Part shown: piece after piece, positions 5,216 to 7,118 of the stretch | Position numbering within the stretch: the first letter of the stretch is position 1 | How the letters are laid out: every line of letters starts with the position of its first letter | Origin: Caulobacteraceae bacterium | Lineage (GTDB): Bacteria > Pseudomonadota > Alphaproteobacteria > Caulobacterales > Caulobacteraceae | NCBI GenBank assembly: GCA_028291305.1 | Contig: JAQGII010000196.1 | Span: forward strand, 1 to 7,118 | Direction: 5' to 3' | Length of the DNA stretch: 7,118 nucleotides | Notes under the pieces: model-generated | Told to the model about the DNA's origin: nothing | What the model saw: the letters and a program-made list of their open reading frames with translations, nothing else | The model's database searches: none | Position numbers and translations under genes: made by a program

Positions 5216-6561
5216 AGCTCGACCTCGGCTGGAAAAGTCTACAGGCCCGCTTGGTGGTCGGCGCCGTGCTCTGGGTGTCGATAGGCTTGGCCTTGTCCGG
5301 AACGGCCGTGTCCACCTTGTTCCGCGGCCATGTGACCGATCAATTCACGCATGAGCTGAACGACCACCTCACCGAACTGCAGAGCCTGCTCGTCTTTGAC
5401 CAGGACAATAGGGGCATGCTGCTGAGGCCGGTGAGCGACCCCCGGTTCGCCGTCCCGGGATCGGGCTACTATTGGGAGATCTGGCGGGGGGGAGCGCCGA
5501 TCCTGCGATCGCCGTCATTGGAGGGCCGCAACATCGTGGCGGGGCCCGGCGCCACCGTCCAGGAGCGCGCCAAGGTCGAGCATTCGCAAGAGCAACTGGT
5601 GTTTGCCCAGACGTCCGCGCCCACCGGCGATCCTCGGCAGGACATGCGCTTCGTCGTCGGCGCGGACGACGGCAATCTCAAGCGCATCATCGCCCAGTTC
5701 GAACGATCCCTGACCGGGTCCCTGGCGATTGTCGCGGTCGGTCTTTTCGGGGCGGCGACCGCGCAGGTCTGGTTTGGCCTTCAGCCCCTGCGCCGATTGC
5801 GCGTGGCCCTGGCCCGGGTCCGCGCCGGACAGGCCGACGGCCTTCCCGGGGACTTTCCCAGCGAGGTGCAGCCGCTGGTGAGCGACCTGAACGAAGTCAT
5901 TCTCGCCAACCGGGAGATGATCCAGCGGGCTCGGGCCCAGGCCGGCAATCTGGCGCATGCCTTGCGCACGCCGCTGGCGGTGATGAGCGCGGAAGCGCAA
6001 CGTCTGGCCGAAGACGGTCGCACCGAGGCCGCCGCCGCCATCCTTCTCGAATGCCGGGCAATGGCTCGACAGATCGACTACCAGATCGCCCGGGCCCGGG
6101 CGGCGGCCAGCCGTGCTGGAATAGGGACGCAGGTTGCGCCTGCCGCCGTGGCGGGTCAGATATTTGCCGCTGTCGGTCGTCTGCATGCAGAGCGGAATTT
6201 GATTTTCGCCAACGAAATACCTCCGGATTTGACGGTCTTGTGCGATCCGGACGACCTCCACGAAATGCTGGCGAACCTGGTCGACAACGCCGCCAAATGG
6301 GCCGCGCGCCAGGTGAAGGTCAGCGCCACCTCGGACGCCGGCGGGGCGGCCAGCCTGATCGTCGAGGACGATGGCCCCGGCATACCGATCTCGAAACGGC
6401 TGGACGTGTTCAGACTGGGCGAGCGGCTGGACGAGCGCGCCGCGGGCAGTGGCTTGGGGCTCACCATAGTCCATGACCTCGTCGAACTTTACGGGGGAAC
6501 CGTCGTGTTGGCCGACAGCGACCTGGGCGGCGCCAAGGCGGTTTTGAAGCTGCCGAACTGA
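5212..6561 (+). CDS. Sensor histidine kinase, PhoQ/FeuQ-like, partner of the adjacent regulator
   Basis: This is an inner-membrane sensor kinase of 449 residues. Membrane segments lie near 13-35 and 169-189 and enclose a periplasmic sensor of about 130 residues. The sensor contains DPRF-VPGSGYYWEI (76-90), a pattern I associate with PhoQ/FeuQ-type sensors. A HAMP linker (about 190-242) begins GLQPLRRL. The phospho-acceptor is H249 in AHALRTPL, followed by the ATPase N-box NLVDNAAKW (355-363), DDGPGIP (386-392) and GSGLGLTIV (412-420). The residue after the active His is Ala rather than the common Glu/Asp, as in some PhoQ-like kinases (HxLKTPL). The sensor has His residues H40, H47, H52 and H124, but no clear metal-binding motif. 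The start ATG overlaps the regulator stop by ATGA, indicating translational coupling. The signal sensed is unknown; copper or envelope stress is suggested only by the neighbouring oxidase. Confidence 0.93.
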   Translation: MKLDLGWKSLQARLVVGAVLWVSIGLALSGTAVSTLFRGHVTDQFTHELNDHLTELQSLLVFDQDNRGMLLRPVSDPRFAVPGSGYYWEIWRGGAPILRSPSLEGRNIVAGPGATVQERAKVEHSQEQLVFAQTSAPTGDPRQDMRFVVGADDGNLKRIIAQFERSLTGSLAIVAVGLFGAATAQVWFGLQPLRRLRVALARVRAGQADGLPGDFPSEVQPLVSDLNEVILANREMIQRARAQAGNLAHALRTPLAVMSAEAQRLAEDGRTEAAAAILLECRAMARQIDYQIARARAAASRAGIGTQVAPAAVAGQIFAAVGRLHAERNLIFANEIPPDLTVLCDPDDLHEMLANLVDNAAKWAARQVKVSATSDAGGAASLIVEDDGPGIPISKRLDVFRLGERLDERAAGSGLGLTIVHDLVELYGGTVVLADSDLGGAKAVLKLPN

Positions 6562-6571
6562 CGAGGCGTCA
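6559..6571. repeat. Inverted repeat spanning both convergent stop codons
   Basis: TGACG-AGG-CGTCA is a perfect 5-bp inverted repeat with a three-base centre. Its left end is the TGA stop of the plus-strand kinase, and its right end is the TGA stop of the minus-strand kinase. There is no T-tract on either side, so a terminator is not called. Confidence 0.5.
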
Positions 6572-7118
6572 GCTCGGGTTCGCCTCAACCCTTTCCGGCG
6601 GGGGGATCGCCAGGGACACCGAACATCCCGGCTCGGTCGCTTCGACGACCAGATCGAGGGCATGCAGGCGCGCCACCGACTGCACGAGGGTGAGGCCCAG
6701 CCCGTTGCCCGGGGACTGTCGGCTGCCCTCGCCCCGTCGGAAGGGGGTAAGCATGGCCTCGACCTCCTCGGGCGGGATGCCCGGCCCGTCGTCGCGCACG
6801 GCGATTCCGCCGCGGTCCACGCTGACCGTCACCTGTCCGTGCTCCGGAGTGAACTTGATGGCGTTGTCGACCAGGTTGCCGACCGCCTCGAACAGCAGGC
6901 TCGGGTCGCCTTGCATCTCGACGCCATGAGGCGGCGCGACCCATGACAGCCGGATCGCCTTCTTCTCCGCCGCCGGCTCGTAGAACTCCACCACATCCTG
7001 GGCGATCACGGCTAGGTCGACCGTGGTGAAGCCCGCGCGGCGCTCGCCATGTTCGATCTGGGCGATCCGCAACATGGCGTTGAACGTCTGCAGCAGATCG
7101 CCGATTTCGCCAATGGCG
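6569..7118 (-). CDS. Second sensor histidine kinase, C-terminal part (5' end beyond window)
   Basis: The frame is open to the window edge, giving the last 182 residues. The visible sequence starts AIGEIGDLLQTFNAMLRIAQIE, the end of the HisKA dimerisation helices, so the ATG at 7075-7073 is internal and not a start. The ATPase domain follows: N-box NLVDNAIKFTPEHG, G1 RDDGPGIPPEE, a QSPGNGLGLTLV G2 box and a short C-terminal tail ending VEANPS. The N-terminal sensor, membrane segments and phospho-acceptor His are outside the window. The TFNAMLRIAQIE style is common in alphaproteobacterial EnvZ-like kinases that sit downstream of their own OmpR-type regulator, so a second regulator is expected to the right. 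It converges with the first kinase gene, with 7 bases between the stops. Confidence 0.92.
   Translation of the reverse strand, partial: AIGEIGDLLQTFNAMLRIAQIEHGERRAGFTTVDLAVIAQDVVEFYEPAAEKKAIRLSWVAPPHGVEMQGDPSLLFEAVGNLVDNAIKFTPEHGQVTVSVDRGGIAVRDDGPGIPPEEVEAMLTPFRRGEGSRQSPGNGLGLTLVQSVARLHALDLVVEATEPGCSVSLAIPPPERVEANPS

Noticed and set aside
1..7118. tRNA, rRNA, CRISPR array, insertion sequence or attachment site
   Set aside because: No cloverleaf, regularly spaced repeats, transposase motifs or terminal inverted repeats were seen.

Overview
The window is GC-rich DNA carrying a metal/redox envelope locus of a Gram-negative bacterium. The signs are signal peptides, an outer-membrane beta-barrel protein and PhoP/PhoQ-like two-component genes. 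Codon use and the style of the kinases fit an alphaproteobacterium, perhaps of the Caulobacteraceae; this is an impression from reading, not a database result.

Left part (1-1052): the last 25 codons of an unidentified plus-strand gene end at 78, followed by a strong intrinsic terminator (85-122). Facing it on the minus strand is a gene for a secreted protein (246-1052) with a Gly-rich insert. It belongs to a widespread but uncharacterised family with a WEGDTLVVDT-type core, and has its own terminator (140-175). A 466-base gene-free stretch (1053-1518) follows, with a very AT-rich core near 1151-1220.

Centre (1519-4411, minus strand): a tight two-gene operon. A three-domain multicopper oxidase with all four copper motifs and a Met/His-rich tail is followed, with a 17-base overlap, by a 420-residue outer-membrane barrel that does not look like the usual CopB/PcoB partner.

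Right part (4412-7118): a 150-base divergent control region separates the oxidase operon from a plus-strand OmpR/PhoP-type response regulator and its PhoQ/FeuQ-like sensor kinase, which share an ATGA overlap. The regulator has no ATG, GTG or TTG at the expected place. A near-ideal Shine-Dalgarno sequence precedes an ATT codon, and starting there gives canonical numbering (D8, D51, T79, K101), so ATT is probably the initiator. A second histidine kinase converges from the right edge, its stop only 7 bases from that of the first kinase.

Working model (inference): the kinase-regulator pair senses an envelope or copper/redox signal and controls the divergent oxidase-barrel operon. The oxidase would act in the periplasm on Cu(I) or a phenolic or other reduced substrate, with the barrel as its outer-membrane partner or channel.
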